64,000 nt of DNA from Nitrosophilus kaiyonis (lineage in GTDB: Bacteria; Campylobacterota; Campylobacteria; Campylobacterales; Nitratiruptoraceae), in NCBI RefSeq assembly GCF_027943725.1, contig NZ_AP025696.1:372001-436000 (forward strand), written 5' to 3'. The position numbers were made by a program, and so were the translations under genes. Shown in pieces: positions 25,263 through 32,595 of the stretch. Within the stretch, counting starts at the first letter, position 1; each line of letters starts with the position of its first letter. Under the pieces are notes generated by a model, which was given only the letters and a program-made list of their open reading frames with translations, ran no database searches and was not told where the DNA came from.

Positions 25263-26599
25263 TGCTTTTTCCGTTTTAAAATCAATATAGATTTAAAAAC
25301 AAGATTTTCAAAATCTAATTCTGTTTTTTCTATCAATTCCGCTTTTTGCTTTATTTTTTCTATCTCATTTTTAAATTTTTTATTAAGATTCATTAAGTTT
25401 TGCAATCTATTGAATTTTTTATAAATCTCAACTTTTATTATTGCATCATTTGCACCAATTTTTTCAGGTTTTATTATCCTTAAAATCGGCTCTATTATTG
25501 CAAAATCATTTAAAAATTCACTCTTTATAGATAAGTTTTGATTTTGAAAATAATTTATATAAAATTCTAAATCTTTTGAATCTAAAATTTTTGTATTTTG
25601 TTTTAATCTTTTTATAGTTTCTATTTTTTCATCAATAATATCTTGTTTTTTTAATAAGTCAGTAAAAAGATTAAAATCTTCATATCCAAAATATAATCCT
25701 ATTAATACAATAACAGATAGAACAAAATAGTAAAATTTATTAAACTGCTTTTGTGATTTTAATTCAATGGGCTCAAAATTTATTATATCTTTATCATTTA
25801 ACAATCCTAAATTGATAAAATTTTTTAAAAAATTATCAACAGTTATACTTTTTGAAAATACTTTTGCATAAGGCATAGATAACAAAAATCCATGCAATGA
25901 AAGATTTTCAAAAACACCTTCCAAATCTTTTAAATCACCTGCAAAAACTATATTTTTAAAGTCAATATTTCTATATTGCTGTTTTATAAACATCACTGTT
26001 CTTGATATATCACTTGCAATATTTTCAGGTCTAAGCAGAGGATTTTCTATATATATAAAACTCTCTCTTCGATATAAAACTTTATCTTCATATGTAGCCA
26101 CATAAATTATATGATTGTTTTCTATAAAAACTGAAATAAATGTATTTAAATTAGTAGTTTTTTTTGTAGCCGCTTTTAAAGCATGATAATCTGTAGTAAT
26201 TATTTTTATATTTTCTTTTTTATCTATAGAAGAGATTTTTTCTAAAATTTCGCTCTTTTTAATAGCTTCTATGTGATAAATATTTTGATTGTTTGCTTCA
26301 TTTTTTTCAGATAGATAGTAATTAAATACAAAATCTTCTTTATACTCTTTTTTTAGATTAAATTCCAATATTTTTTCAATAGTTTTTTCATTTTTTATTG
26401 CGCTATTTATAGGAAAATCTTTACTGATTATTTCTGAAGGTAAAAAAGAGATATATATATTTTTTTTGTTTTTTATATAATTTGTAAACTCATTAGTTTC
26501 TTGGAAAAATTGTTCAAATTTAATTTCAAAATTTTCTTTTTTTACGTTAGCTTCTAAGATAGAGTATCCATCTTTTTTTATTCTAACTAAATACTTCAC
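25259..26599 (-). CDS. PilM-PilN-like fusion (MshI-type) pilus assembly protein
   Basis: 446 aa. Residues ~1-270 look like a degenerate actin-like PilM/GspL cytoplasmic domain (YISFLPSEIISKDFPI, ISVFIENNHIIYVATYEDKVLY); a single TM follows near residue 285 (FYYFVLSVIVLIGLYFGY), then a PilN-like coiled coil and small domain (DEKIETIKRLKQNTKILD). MshI proteins of MSHA systems have such a fusion. First gene of the pilus cluster by transcription order; ten bases separate it from rsmE, so it may be expressed with the rsmE operon. Confidence 0.75.
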   Translation of the reverse strand: MKYLVRIKKDGYSILEANVKKENFEIKFEQFFQETNEFTNYIKNKKNIYISFLPSEIISKDFPINSAIKNEKTIEKILEFNLKKEYKEDFVFNYYLSEKNEANNQNIYHIEAIKKSEILEKISSIDKKENIKIITTDYHALKAATKKTTNLNTFISVFIENNHIIYVATYEDKVLYRRESFIYIENPLLRPENIASDISRTVMFIKQQYRNIDFKNIVFAGDLKDLEGVFENLSLHGFLLSMPYAKVFSKSITVDNFLKNFINLGLLNDKDIINFEPIELKSQKQFNKFYYFVLSVIVLIGLYFGYEDFNLFTDLLKKQDIIDEKIETIKRLKQNTKILDSKDLEFYINYFQNQNLSIKSEFLNDFAIIEPILRIIKPEKIGANDAIIKVEIYKKFNRLQNLMNLNKKFKNEIEKIKQKAELIEKTELDFENLVFKSILILKRKKQ

Positions 26600-26608
26600 T
26601 TTTTCTCT

Positions 26609-27274
26609 TTATATCAATATTTTAGATGACATAGCTATAGCAGCTGTTTCGCTTTTTAGTACCATCTGAGTATCAAATCCTAATGTTTCAAAATTTTTCA
26701 AAATTTCCAACTCCTTATCTGAAAAACCTCCCTCACACCCTATCAATACTCTTTGTGGTTTTTTGTTTTCCAATTTTTTTTGGCTAAAGTTAATCAAAAC
26801 AAAATCTTTATATTTTGCAATAAACTCTTCTATATTTTTTAATATTTCAAACTCTATTAAAGAACTTCTGCCACATTGCTGTGATGATGAAATATTTATT
26901 TTATGTAGTTTATCTAAATTTATCTTAAAATTTTTCTGACTTCTATCACAATAGATAAAAGATATTTTGCTAACACCAATCTCATTTAGAAAATGGATAC
27001 TCTTTTCTATAGTTTTTGGCTCAATTACGCACCATCCAATATGAAGATATCTTTTTGGCAAAACCTCTTTTTTTATCTTTTCTCTTAAAGATAAAATTGC
27101 ATATCTTTTTGATACATCATCAATTCTATAATAATAAATATATGAATCCTTTAAATTTCTAAATGGAATAGTTTCTCCTACTTTTTCCCTTCTTACCTTA
27201 AAAAGATAGTTATATATATCTTTTTCAATTTTTAAAATATCTATGCCACTTTGAGAATGATACACAAACTGCAT
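26609..27274 (-). CDS. rsmE: 16S rRNA m3U1498 methyltransferase
   Basis: 221 aa SPOUT methyltransferase. C-terminal knot motifs RVLIGCEGGFSDKELEIL and MVLKSETAAIAM are those of RsmE, and the N-terminal PUA-like domain contains YYYRIDDVSKRYAILSL. Acts on the small subunit decoding region. Its stop codon overlaps nothing, but the start touches the end of the upstream membrane-protein gene. In Campylobacter rsmE lies directly upstream of rpmE; here ~9 kb of pilus genes intervene. Confidence 0.92.
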   Translation of the reverse strand: MQFVYHSQSGIDILKIEKDIYNYLFKVRREKVGETIPFRNLKDSYIYYYRIDDVSKRYAILSLREKIKKEVLPKRYLHIGWCVIEPKTIEKSIHFLNEIGVSKISFIYCDRSQKNFKINLDKLHKINISSSQQCGRSSLIEFEILKNIEEFIAKYKDFVLINFSQKKLENKKPQRVLIGCEGGFSDKELEILKNFETLGFDTQMVLKSETAAIAMSSKILI

Positions 27275-27687
27275 TAATCTAAAATCCTTGCAAGAATATA
27301 TACAACCACTCCTGCCAATGCTTCGCTTAAATATATCTTTGAAGCATAACTTTTAAAACTATTTTGTAAATCTTTTTCTGTAGATTTAATAGGTCTTACT
27401 TTTTTATATAATAAAATTTGATGAACTAAAATTGCAACTGCTAAAAATATCATCAAAAAAATTTCAATATTCCACAATGTAAATTGTGTAACAGCCATAA
27501 CAACAATGCCAGTAAATGCAGTCATTCCGAAAATAATATTTTGAATTAGAAGTAAAAATCTAAACCTTTTTGAAAAAATTATAAAATTTTCCTCATTTTT
27601 TATAGCAAAAAAAGCTAATTGTGATAAAATCAACAAAATAGCAACACTCATATGTATATGGATAGACATTTTAACCATCTGTTCCAA
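27274..27687 (-). CDS. Four-helix integral membrane protein
   Basis: 137 aa with four hydrophobic helices: IHMSVAILLILSQLAFFA, FLLLIQNIIFGMTAFTGIVV, IEIFLMIFLAVAILVHQIL and LSEALAGVVVYILARIL. His residues in IHIHMSV and LVHQIL could bind haem or metal, as in small CopD-like or cytochrome b-like proteins, but this is not demonstrated. I recall an uncharacterised membrane protein at the same place (between rsmE and a c-type cytochrome) in Campylobacter, which hints at a role with that cytochrome. Confidence 0.8.
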   Translation of the reverse strand: MEQMVKMSIHIHMSVAILLILSQLAFFAIKNEENFIIFSKRFRFLLLIQNIIFGMTAFTGIVVMAVTQFTLWNIEIFLMIFLAVAILVHQILLYKKVRPIKSTEKDLQNSFKSYASKIYLSEALAGVVVYILARILD

Positions 27688-27730
27688 AAGTAACTCCTTA
27701 TTTTTATAAAATTATATCAAAAGGAAGCTA

Positions 27731-28957
27731 ATGAAAGTTACTATAAATGAGGCACTTAAAATCATTAAAAATCAAAAATTTTTAAAAAGAATTGAAGTTT
27801 TGCCAATAGAATTTGTAAAAAAAAGAGTTTGTGCAAAAGATTATTATGCAAATTTTAATCTTCCAAGATTTGATAATTCTGCTATGGATGGATATGCTAT
27901 AAAAATTGATGATGCAGGCAAAGAGGTAGAAGTAATAAAAACAGTTCTTGCTGGAGAAATATGTGAAATTGAAGTTAAAAATGGCTTTGCTATCAAAATT
28001 ATGACTGGAGCAAAAATTCCAAAAGGCACTGAAGCTATAGTTCCTTTTGAAGATGTACAGATAATTAAAGAAAATAAAATTTTACTTCCTAAAAATATAA
28101 AAAAATATGCAAATATAAGATTTAGTGGTGAAGATATTAAAAAAGATGAATTAATTATAAAAGAAGGAGATATTCTTGATGGATATAAAATAGGAGTTCT
28201 TGCAAGCCAAGGATATTCACATATAGAAGTTTTTAAAAAAGTAAAAGTAGGTATTTTTGCTACAGGGAAGGAGCTAAAACTTCATTTTGAAAAAATAAAA
28301 CCTCATCAAATATATAATTCAAATACTCCAACATTTTTAACAAGAGCAAAAGAACTTGGATGTGAAGTAACTTTTTTAGGTAGATGTGATGATAATAAAG
28401 AGTCTATTAAAGAGCTTATCTTAAGTTCATTAGATCAAGACTTAATCATAACAAGTGGTGGAGTTAGTGTTGGAGAAGCTGATTTTACAAAAGAGTCATT
28501 TTTAGAACTTGGGGGAGAGATTTTCTTTGATAAAGTTGAAATAAAACCTGGAAAACCAACAACTTTCGGAAAAATTCAAAACTCTTTTTTTCTAAATCTT
28601 CCGGGAAATCCTTTGGCTGCTGCATTAAACTTTGAGATATTTGGAAGATTTATTATAAATCTCTTATCACATAAAAATAGAGTTTTTCAAAATTTTATAT
28701 TATGTAAATTGAGCCTAGATTTAAAAAATAAGCCCGGAAGAAATGTTGTAATACCTGGCTTTTTTGATGGAGAATATTTTACTCCTTCCAAAAAAAGAGG
28801 CCCTGGAATGGTTAGCCCATTAAGTGAATCAAATGGATATATCATTTTAGATAAAGATGTTGAAGTTTTAAAAAAAGATAGATTTGTAAAATTTATACCT
28901 ATAAAATTTGACTTTTTTACTGATAAATTGAAAGACTTTTATACATATAGTGAGTAG
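27731..28957 (+). CDS. moeA: Molybdopterin molybdenumtransferase
   Basis: 408 aa enzyme that inserts molybdate into adenylated molybdopterin. Motifs: FDNSAMDGYAI, KIMTGAKIPKGTEAIVPFEDV, TSGGVSVGEADFTK (MoaB/MPT-binding domain) and FLNLPGNPLAA. ATG start with AAGGAAG. It is the only + gene between two minus-strand blocks; only 43 bp separate it from the divergent membrane-protein gene. With moaA nearby it would supply cofactor to the formate dehydrogenase-like enzyme in this window. Confidence 0.95.
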   Translation: MKVTINEALKIIKNQKFLKRIEVLPIEFVKKRVCAKDYYANFNLPRFDNSAMDGYAIKIDDAGKEVEVIKTVLAGEICEIEVKNGFAIKIMTGAKIPKGTEAIVPFEDVQIIKENKILLPKNIKKYANIRFSGEDIKKDELIIKEGDILDGYKIGVLASQGYSHIEVFKKVKVGIFATGKELKLHFEKIKPHQIYNSNTPTFLTRAKELGCEVTFLGRCDDNKESIKELILSSLDQDLIITSGGVSVGEADFTKESFLELGGEIFFDKVEIKPGKPTTFGKIQNSFFLNLPGNPLAAALNFEIFGRFIINLLSHKNRVFQNFILCKLSLDLKNKPGRNVVIPGFFDGEYFTPSKKRGPGMVSPLSESNGYIILDKDVEVLKKDRFVKFIPIKFDFFTDKLKDFYTYSE

Positions 28958-28976
28958 GTAAATCCACCTACTCACT
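28949..28976. terminator. Bidirectional hairpin between convergent moeA and cytochrome genes
   Basis: AGTGAGTAGGT-AAATCC-ACCTACTCACT, an 11-bp perfect stem overlapping the moeA stop codon and ending seven bases before the stop of the convergent gene. Built from the same GTGAGTAGG-type words as the spacer arrays. Confidence 0.7.
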
Positions 28977-28982
28977 ACTCAA

Positions 28983-29468
28983 CTATTTTAGTTTTGAAAT
29001 ATATTCACTTAAAGCTTCTATCTCTTCATCACTTAGGCTTCCAACTTGACCTTTCATAAGAGGTCCCATACCATATTGATTTAAAGTGCCTTCTTTATAC
29101 CCTTTTATCAATTTAGTAAGTTTTGCTTTATCCATTCCACCAATAGGAGCAGATTTACCAAGAGCCTTTTTTTCACCTTTGCTTCCATGACATCCTGCGC
29201 ATTTAGCATATAAAGATACTGCATTAATCTCTTTTTTTGTTTCTTCTACCTTTTGTTCAATATCTTCTTTAACCTTTTCTACTGGAGATTGGGCTTTTTC
29301 AGATTTTTCTTGAGGTGCTTCTTTAGGCTTTTCAATCTTTTTTTCTACCTTTTGAACCTGCTCTTTTTTTACCTCAACACTTTTTTTAGCCTCTTCTTTT
29401 GGCTTTTCGCCACATCCTACAAATAATAAACCTGCTGTTACGACTGAAATTAATAGAAACTTTTTCAT
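28983..29468 (-). CDS. c-type cytochrome lipoprotein
   Basis: 161 aa. Start set at the ATG at 29468 with AAAGGAGGGG upstream (a longer frame overlaps queD without ribosome site). Lipobox LLFVGC: the mature protein is anchored at the outer face of a membrane. A long Lys/Glu/Pro-rich tether (KKEQVQKVEKKIEKPKEAPQ) leads to one class I haem domain with CAGCHG and axial Met in GPLMKGQ. A small mobile electron carrier or tethered donor to the cbb3 oxidase is plausible. Order membrane protein - cytochrome - queD - queE - moaA matches what I recall in Campylobacter. Confidence 0.9.
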   Translation of the reverse strand: MKKFLLISVVTAGLLFVGCGEKPKEEAKKSVEVKKEQVQKVEKKIEKPKEAPQEKSEKAQSPVEKVKEDIEQKVEETKKEINAVSLYAKCAGCHGSKGEKKALGKSAPIGGMDKAKLTKLIKGYKEGTLNQYGMGPLMKGQVGSLSDEEIEALSEYISKLK

Positions 29469-29478
29469 TTCCCCTCCT

Positions 29479-30060
29479 TTATATCTCTTTTGGATTAATA
29501 AACATTTCACCTTTTAAAAGTTTATCCCACATTAAACTATCGGTCCACTCCTCTTTAATACCTTCAGAAAAAATGATCTCTTTTAAATCAATTGGAATCA
29601 TTTTTTCATTATATGCATCAAATCTATCACATTTTGCATAACCGGTATCTGTTTCATGAACGATTACACTATCTATTGTAACATTTTTTTCTTCATTTAC
29701 CATAATAGTTTGATTTAATACATGATCAACCATAACAAAAAAAATTCTAGCAAACTGCTCTGCACTTGGATTTACTGGAATCTCTATCCATCTTCTACTC
29801 CATTTTTTCATATCCTTTAAATATTCAGGATTATCTTTACTCCATAATGTAATAGCATGATCAAATGAATCAATTAACTCTTTTATTGTAAGTTTTGTAA
29901 GTCCAAAATCATAAACCATCTGCCCTCTATCAAGAGTGTCTGATTTAAAAAAAAGCTCCACTTTATATGAATGCCCATGAATACTTTGGGAACATCTTTT
30001 TGATATACAATTTCTAACAATATGGGCATTTTCAAACTTAAATAGTTTTCTTATTATCAT
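29479..30060 (-). CDS. queD: 6-carboxytetrahydropterin synthase
   Basis: 193 aa member of the PTPS/QueD family, making 6-carboxytetrahydropterin for queuosine. CSQSIHGHSYKVELFF provides the catalytic Cys and two zinc-binding histidines (C-x3-H-x-H), with a further His in FENAHIV; the acidic DSFDHAITLW and HETDTGYAKC regions are also conserved. About 60 residues longer than minimal QueD. Structured repeat C lies between it and queE. Confidence 0.93.
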   Translation of the reverse strand: MIIRKLFKFENAHIVRNCISKRCSQSIHGHSYKVELFFKSDTLDRGQMVYDFGLTKLTIKELIDSFDHAITLWSKDNPEYLKDMKKWSRRWIEIPVNPSAEQFARIFFVMVDHVLNQTIMVNEEKNVTIDSVIVHETDTGYAKCDRFDAYNEKMIPIDLKEIIFSEGIKEEWTDSLMWDKLLKGEMFINPKEI

Positions 30061-30129
30061 CTTTTCCTCTTTTTAACATTGGAAATTAAAACTTCTCATC
30101 TTCCTCCCTTACCACCTTACCACCCAAAT
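30061..30129. repeat. Word array preceding structured repeat C
   Basis: CTTCCTCCCTTACCACCTTACC directly before CCAAATCTAACC, the same lead-in as before repeat B (CACCTCATTCACCCAAATCTAACC). No gene in this stretch. Confidence 0.65.
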
Positions 30130-30306
30130 CTAACCGCAAACTTGTTTCGCTTTGCTCAACTTCGTTTGCTTCAAGGTAAACCAGCCTCTCGTATGTTCGG
30201 CACGAAAAACCTTGTTTTTCGGACTCACATATACTCAAGGCTTTCGCTCGGGCACTAACGATAAGCAGTTATCGTTCTAAAGCTTCGCTTTGCCCTCGCT
30301 CACTTA
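30130..30306 (-). repeat. Structured RNA-like intergenic repeat, copy C
   Basis: Full-length copy; RNA sense inferred as minus, i.e. immediately downstream of queE, its end touching the queE stop codon. Arms (plus coordinates): GCAAAC 30136-30141 with GTTTGC 30164-30169; AGCCT 30183-30187 with AGGCT 30238-30242; CGAAAAA 30203-30209 with TTTTTCG 30215-30221; GGGC 30250-30253 with GCCC 30292-30295; AACGATAA 30257-30264 with TTATCGTT 30269-30276; AAAGC 30279-30283 with GCTTT 30287-30291. All these pairs are Watson-Crick in this copy. The GCAAAC hairpin contains a GUUGAGC/GCGAAAC segment with tandem G-A mismatches, a common RNA motif. Confidence 0.87.
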
Positions 30307-31062
30307 CCTTCTTATCTCCCTATTCCAAAGTCTAACATGAAGTCTGTCACTATAAATAAATCCATATATTAAACAAAATTCAGCAACAGCTTTATCATGC
30401 TTTTTTAAAATATCGATTTTATCTCCAAGAGGCATACAAAAAATTTCAACTTCAGGATAAGGTTCTACAATATCAACTATTTCATCAATGGCACGAGTTT
30501 CAATCAATCCTCTATCAAGAGTAAATTTAAAAAAAGAGAATTTTGTATTTTTTACAATTTTATCAATTGCTTTTTTATTGACTCTTTTTTCATAAGGATC
30601 GCCACAGTTACTTAATTTTACCGCCATTGCAAAAATAACATCTTTATATGCACTATATTTTTCAAAATCTATTTCTATAGTTGTATTTGTCTCAATTGTA
30701 ACTATAAAACCATTTTCTATTAAATATTTAACAAATTCATAAAATGACTTATCTGTTGCATAAAGCAGGGGCTCTCCACCAGTTAAAACAATATGAGGTT
30801 TAAAATCTAAATTTTCTAAATAATCATTTAAAATTTCTATTAACTCTTTATAATCTTTAATCTCTTTCCACTCTTTTTGAAACAAATCTCTTTTAACAGC
30901 TCTAATAGTATCACATCCATATACAATTTTACCCTTTACAAAATATTCACCAAAAGATGGGCATTTTAAATTACATCCACCAAATCGGAAAAATATACTT
31001 GGTGTTCCAACAAATTTACCCTCTCCTTGTATACTATAGAAGTGTTCGACAAGATACAGCAT
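30304..31062 (-). CDS. queE: 7-carboxy-7-deazaguanine synthase
   Basis: 252 aa radical SAM enzyme converting carboxytetrahydropterin to 7-carboxy-7-deazaguanine (queuosine/preQ0 pathway). Signature EHFYSIQGEGKFVGTPSIFFR at the N-terminus, then the cluster cysteines in GCNLKCPS and a third in YGCDT after an insertion, as in the epsilonproteobacterial subclass; LTGGEPLLY is the GGE motif and IETNTT the ribose motif. Flanked on the 3' side by repeat C and on the 5' side by the multibranched element at 31111-31326. Confidence 0.94.
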   Translation of the reverse strand: MLYLVEHFYSIQGEGKFVGTPSIFFRFGGCNLKCPSFGEYFVKGKIVYGCDTIRAVKRDLFQKEWKEIKDYKELIEILNDYLENLDFKPHIVLTGGEPLLYATDKSFYEFVKYLIENGFIVTIETNTTIEIDFEKYSAYKDVIFAMAVKLSNCGDPYEKRVNKKAIDKIVKNTKFSFFKFTLDRGLIETRAIDEIVDIVEPYPEVEIFCMPLGDKIDILKKHDKAVAEFCLIYGFIYSDRLHVRLWNREIRR

Positions 31063-31110
31063 TTATTTCCTTTTGATGTAATACATTAGTCATTAGTCAT
31101 TAAGACCTTA
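31063..31110. repeat. Short word array between queE and the multibranched element
   Basis: ATACATTAGTCATTAGTCATTAAG; the words match the ATTAGTCATTAG arrays at 7650, 36245 and 63700. The gap 31063-31373 contains this array, the multibranched element and a second array at 31327-31373. Confidence 0.65.
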
Positions 31111-31326
31111 AAAAATTACAAATTGAACGAAGGCTTTGTATTTTGTCCTCGCTTTGCTGCGGGGTTGTCGCCTTCGGCTCGGACACCTAGAAAATTTTAT
31201 GTTGGCCTTTAGGCCAAAAAAGTGCACTCACCCGTAAGGGCGCTTGCGTTTGCACTTTTTAATAAAATTTTTAAGCGTTAGTAAACTAAAAATTTCAACT
31301 CGCCTAAGTGAAATTTGATAATTTTT
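31111..31326. repeat. Multibranched inverted-repeat element (MITE- or RNA-like)
   Basis: Ends pair: AAAAATTACAAATT 31111-31124 with AATTTGATAATTTTT 31312-31326 (one bulged base). Inside: TGTCC 31144-31148 with GGACA 31181-31185 enclosing TCGC/GCGG and GCC-TTC-GGC hairpins; AAAATTTTAT 31191-31200 with ATAAAATTTT 31262-31271 enclosing TTGGCC-TTTA-GGCCAA (31202-31217) and AAAAAGTGCA/TGCACTTTTT (31217-31226/31251-31260), which itself holds CCC-GTAA-GGG (31231-31240); and AAATTTCA/TGAAATTT (31290-31297/31309-31316). A GNRA-type GTAA loop and one T-G pair favour the plus strand as RNA. No ORF. Unrelated in sequence to repeats A-C. CATTAA occurs on both sides (31098-31103, 31332-31337). Confidence 0.8.
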
Positions 31327-31373
31327 CAGAACATTAAATTACCAATTCCAAATTACAAATTACTAATTAAAAA
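31327..31373. repeat. Short word array downstream of moaA
   Basis: ATTAAATTACCAATTCC, AAATTACAAATTACTAATT; reverse-complement partners of the ATTAGT words at 31085-31101 on the other side of the multibranched element, so the element sits at the apex of an inverted word array. Confidence 0.6.
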
Positions 31374-32342
31374 TCATCCCCCTGTCTCATAAAAAGCCCT
31401 ATTTGAAGCTTCACTCTCTTCTTCACTCCAGCGATTCTCTTTTGGTTTATTTCTTAAAACTTCTTTTAAAATTTCAACTGCTCTGTCTATATCTCCTGCT
31501 TGAACTGCATCTTTGATACTCATAGCTTCATCAAAATATAAACAAGGAATCAAATATCCTTCAGCGGTAAGTCTAATTCGATTACATGTTTCGCAAAAAT
31601 CGTGTTTATGAGGATCTATAAGTCCAAAAATGTAATCTTCATTTTTTATTTTGTATAAAAATGCAGGTGAGCTGCCTTTTCTGCCAATTTTTTCAATTTC
31701 ATATTTCTCTTTAATCTTATTTAATATCTCTTTTCCCTGCATACCTTTTAAACTACTATGGGCATGGACATTTTCCATATACTCTATAAACCTTACCTGC
31801 ATACCTCTATCTTTACAAAAATCCAAAATATCAACTATCTCATCCTCATTAACACCTTTTAATGGAACCATATTTATTTTTACTTTTAATCCAACTTTTA
31901 AAGCCTCTTCAATTCCATCCAGAACATTTCGTAAAACATCTTTTCCAGCAATTTTAGCTGCAACCTCTGGCTTTAGACTATCAAGAGAGATATTTAATCT
32001 TTTAAGACCTGCTTCTTTTAAATCTTTTGCAATAGATTTTAATAGATATCCATTAGTTGTCATAGCTAAATCTATATCATTTTTATAATCATATATCATC
32101 TTTATAAATTTATCTAAATCTGCTCTTAATGTTGGCTCTCCACCAGTTAATCTTATCTTTGTGATTCCCTCATCAATAGCAGCTTTTATAAATTTAAAAA
32201 GATCTTCAAAACTTAGAAGATTTTCTTTTGGAACCCATGAAAACGGTTTTTCTGGCATACAATATTGACATCTAAAATTGCATCTCTCAGTCAAAGATAC
32301 TCTTAAATAGTTAACTTCTCTTCCATGTCCATCAATTAGCAT
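31374..32342 (-). CDS. moaA: GTP 3',8-cyclase (molybdenum cofactor synthesis)
   Basis: 322 aa radical SAM enzyme of the first Moco step. N-terminal cluster [19 protein letters not shown] (C-x3-C-x2-C), GGEPTLR, and the second C-terminal cluster [18 protein letters not shown]. The C-terminus ends in the essential Gly-Gly tail (ETGG), so the protein looks intact. Separated from queE by the multibranched element; upstream is a quasi-palindromic array, so it likely has its own promoter. Confidence 0.96.
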   Translation of the reverse strand: MLIDGHGREVNYLRVSLTERCNFRCQYCMPEKPFSWVPKENLLSFEDLFKFIKAAIDEGITKIRLTGGEPTLRADLDKFIKMIYDYKNDIDLAMTTNGYLLKSIAKDLKEAGLKRLNISLDSLKPEVAAKIAGKDVLRNVLDGIEEALKVGLKVKINMVPLKGVNEDEIVDILDFCKDRGMQVRFIEYMENVHAHSSLKGMQGKEILNKIKEKYEIEKIGRKGSSPAFLYKIKNEDYIFGLIDPHKHDFCETCNRIRLTAEGYLIPCLYFDEAMSIKDAVQAGDIDRAVEILKEVLRNKPKENRWSEEESEASNRAFYETGG

Positions 32343-32520
32343 ATCTACCTCTTTTTTAGAGTTAAGGATTAAGAATTAAGAATTAAGATTTAAGTATTAA
32401 GAATTAAGAGTTAAATTAAATTGAATATTAGCCACTTCACAGCTTCTCTGCTTCACAGTTATCACTTTTTATTTATTTAATTCTTAGCTCTTAACACTTA
32501 AATCTAATAATACAAGATTT
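32343..32520. repeat. Quasi-palindromic TTAAG word array upstream of moaA
   Basis: GGATTAAGAATTAAGAATT, GATTTAAGTATTAAG and GAGTTAAATT face TTAATTCTTAGCTCTTAAC and ACTTAAATCTAAT; the apex holds a GCTTCAC class array (CACTTCACAGCTTCTCTGC). ACTTAAATCT is an exact 10-base partner of AGATTTAAGT. Word set unique to this spacer. The 32343-32595 gap contains no gene. Confidence 0.82.
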
Positions 32521-32571
32521 TACCTAAAAGAAGAAGGTGAGTAAATGAAGTAGGTCAAATTTTTAAATTCA

Positions 32572-32587
32572 AGAGGCAAAAGCCTCT
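32572..32587 (-). terminator. Terminator-like hairpin after petC
   Basis: AGAGGC-AAAA-GCCTCT, six base pairs, eight bases past the petC stop on the minus strand, followed by TTGAATTTAAAAATTTG. Same layout as the hairpins after trxA and rpsI. Confidence 0.6.
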
Positions 32588-32595
32588 CGAAATTA

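Noticed and set aside
1511-30306. Structured repeat as group II intron, RNase P, tmRNA or SRP RNA
   Set aside because: I found no domain V hairpin with AGC triad, no RNase P or tmRNA conserved blocks, and the copies are too short and too variable for these housekeeping RNAs.
30061-32520. preQ1 or Moco riboswitch before the queuosine and moaA genes
   Set aside because: The spacers hold the repeats and word arrays; no preQ1 pseudoknot A-rich tail or Moco aptamer motif was seen next to any of the starts.
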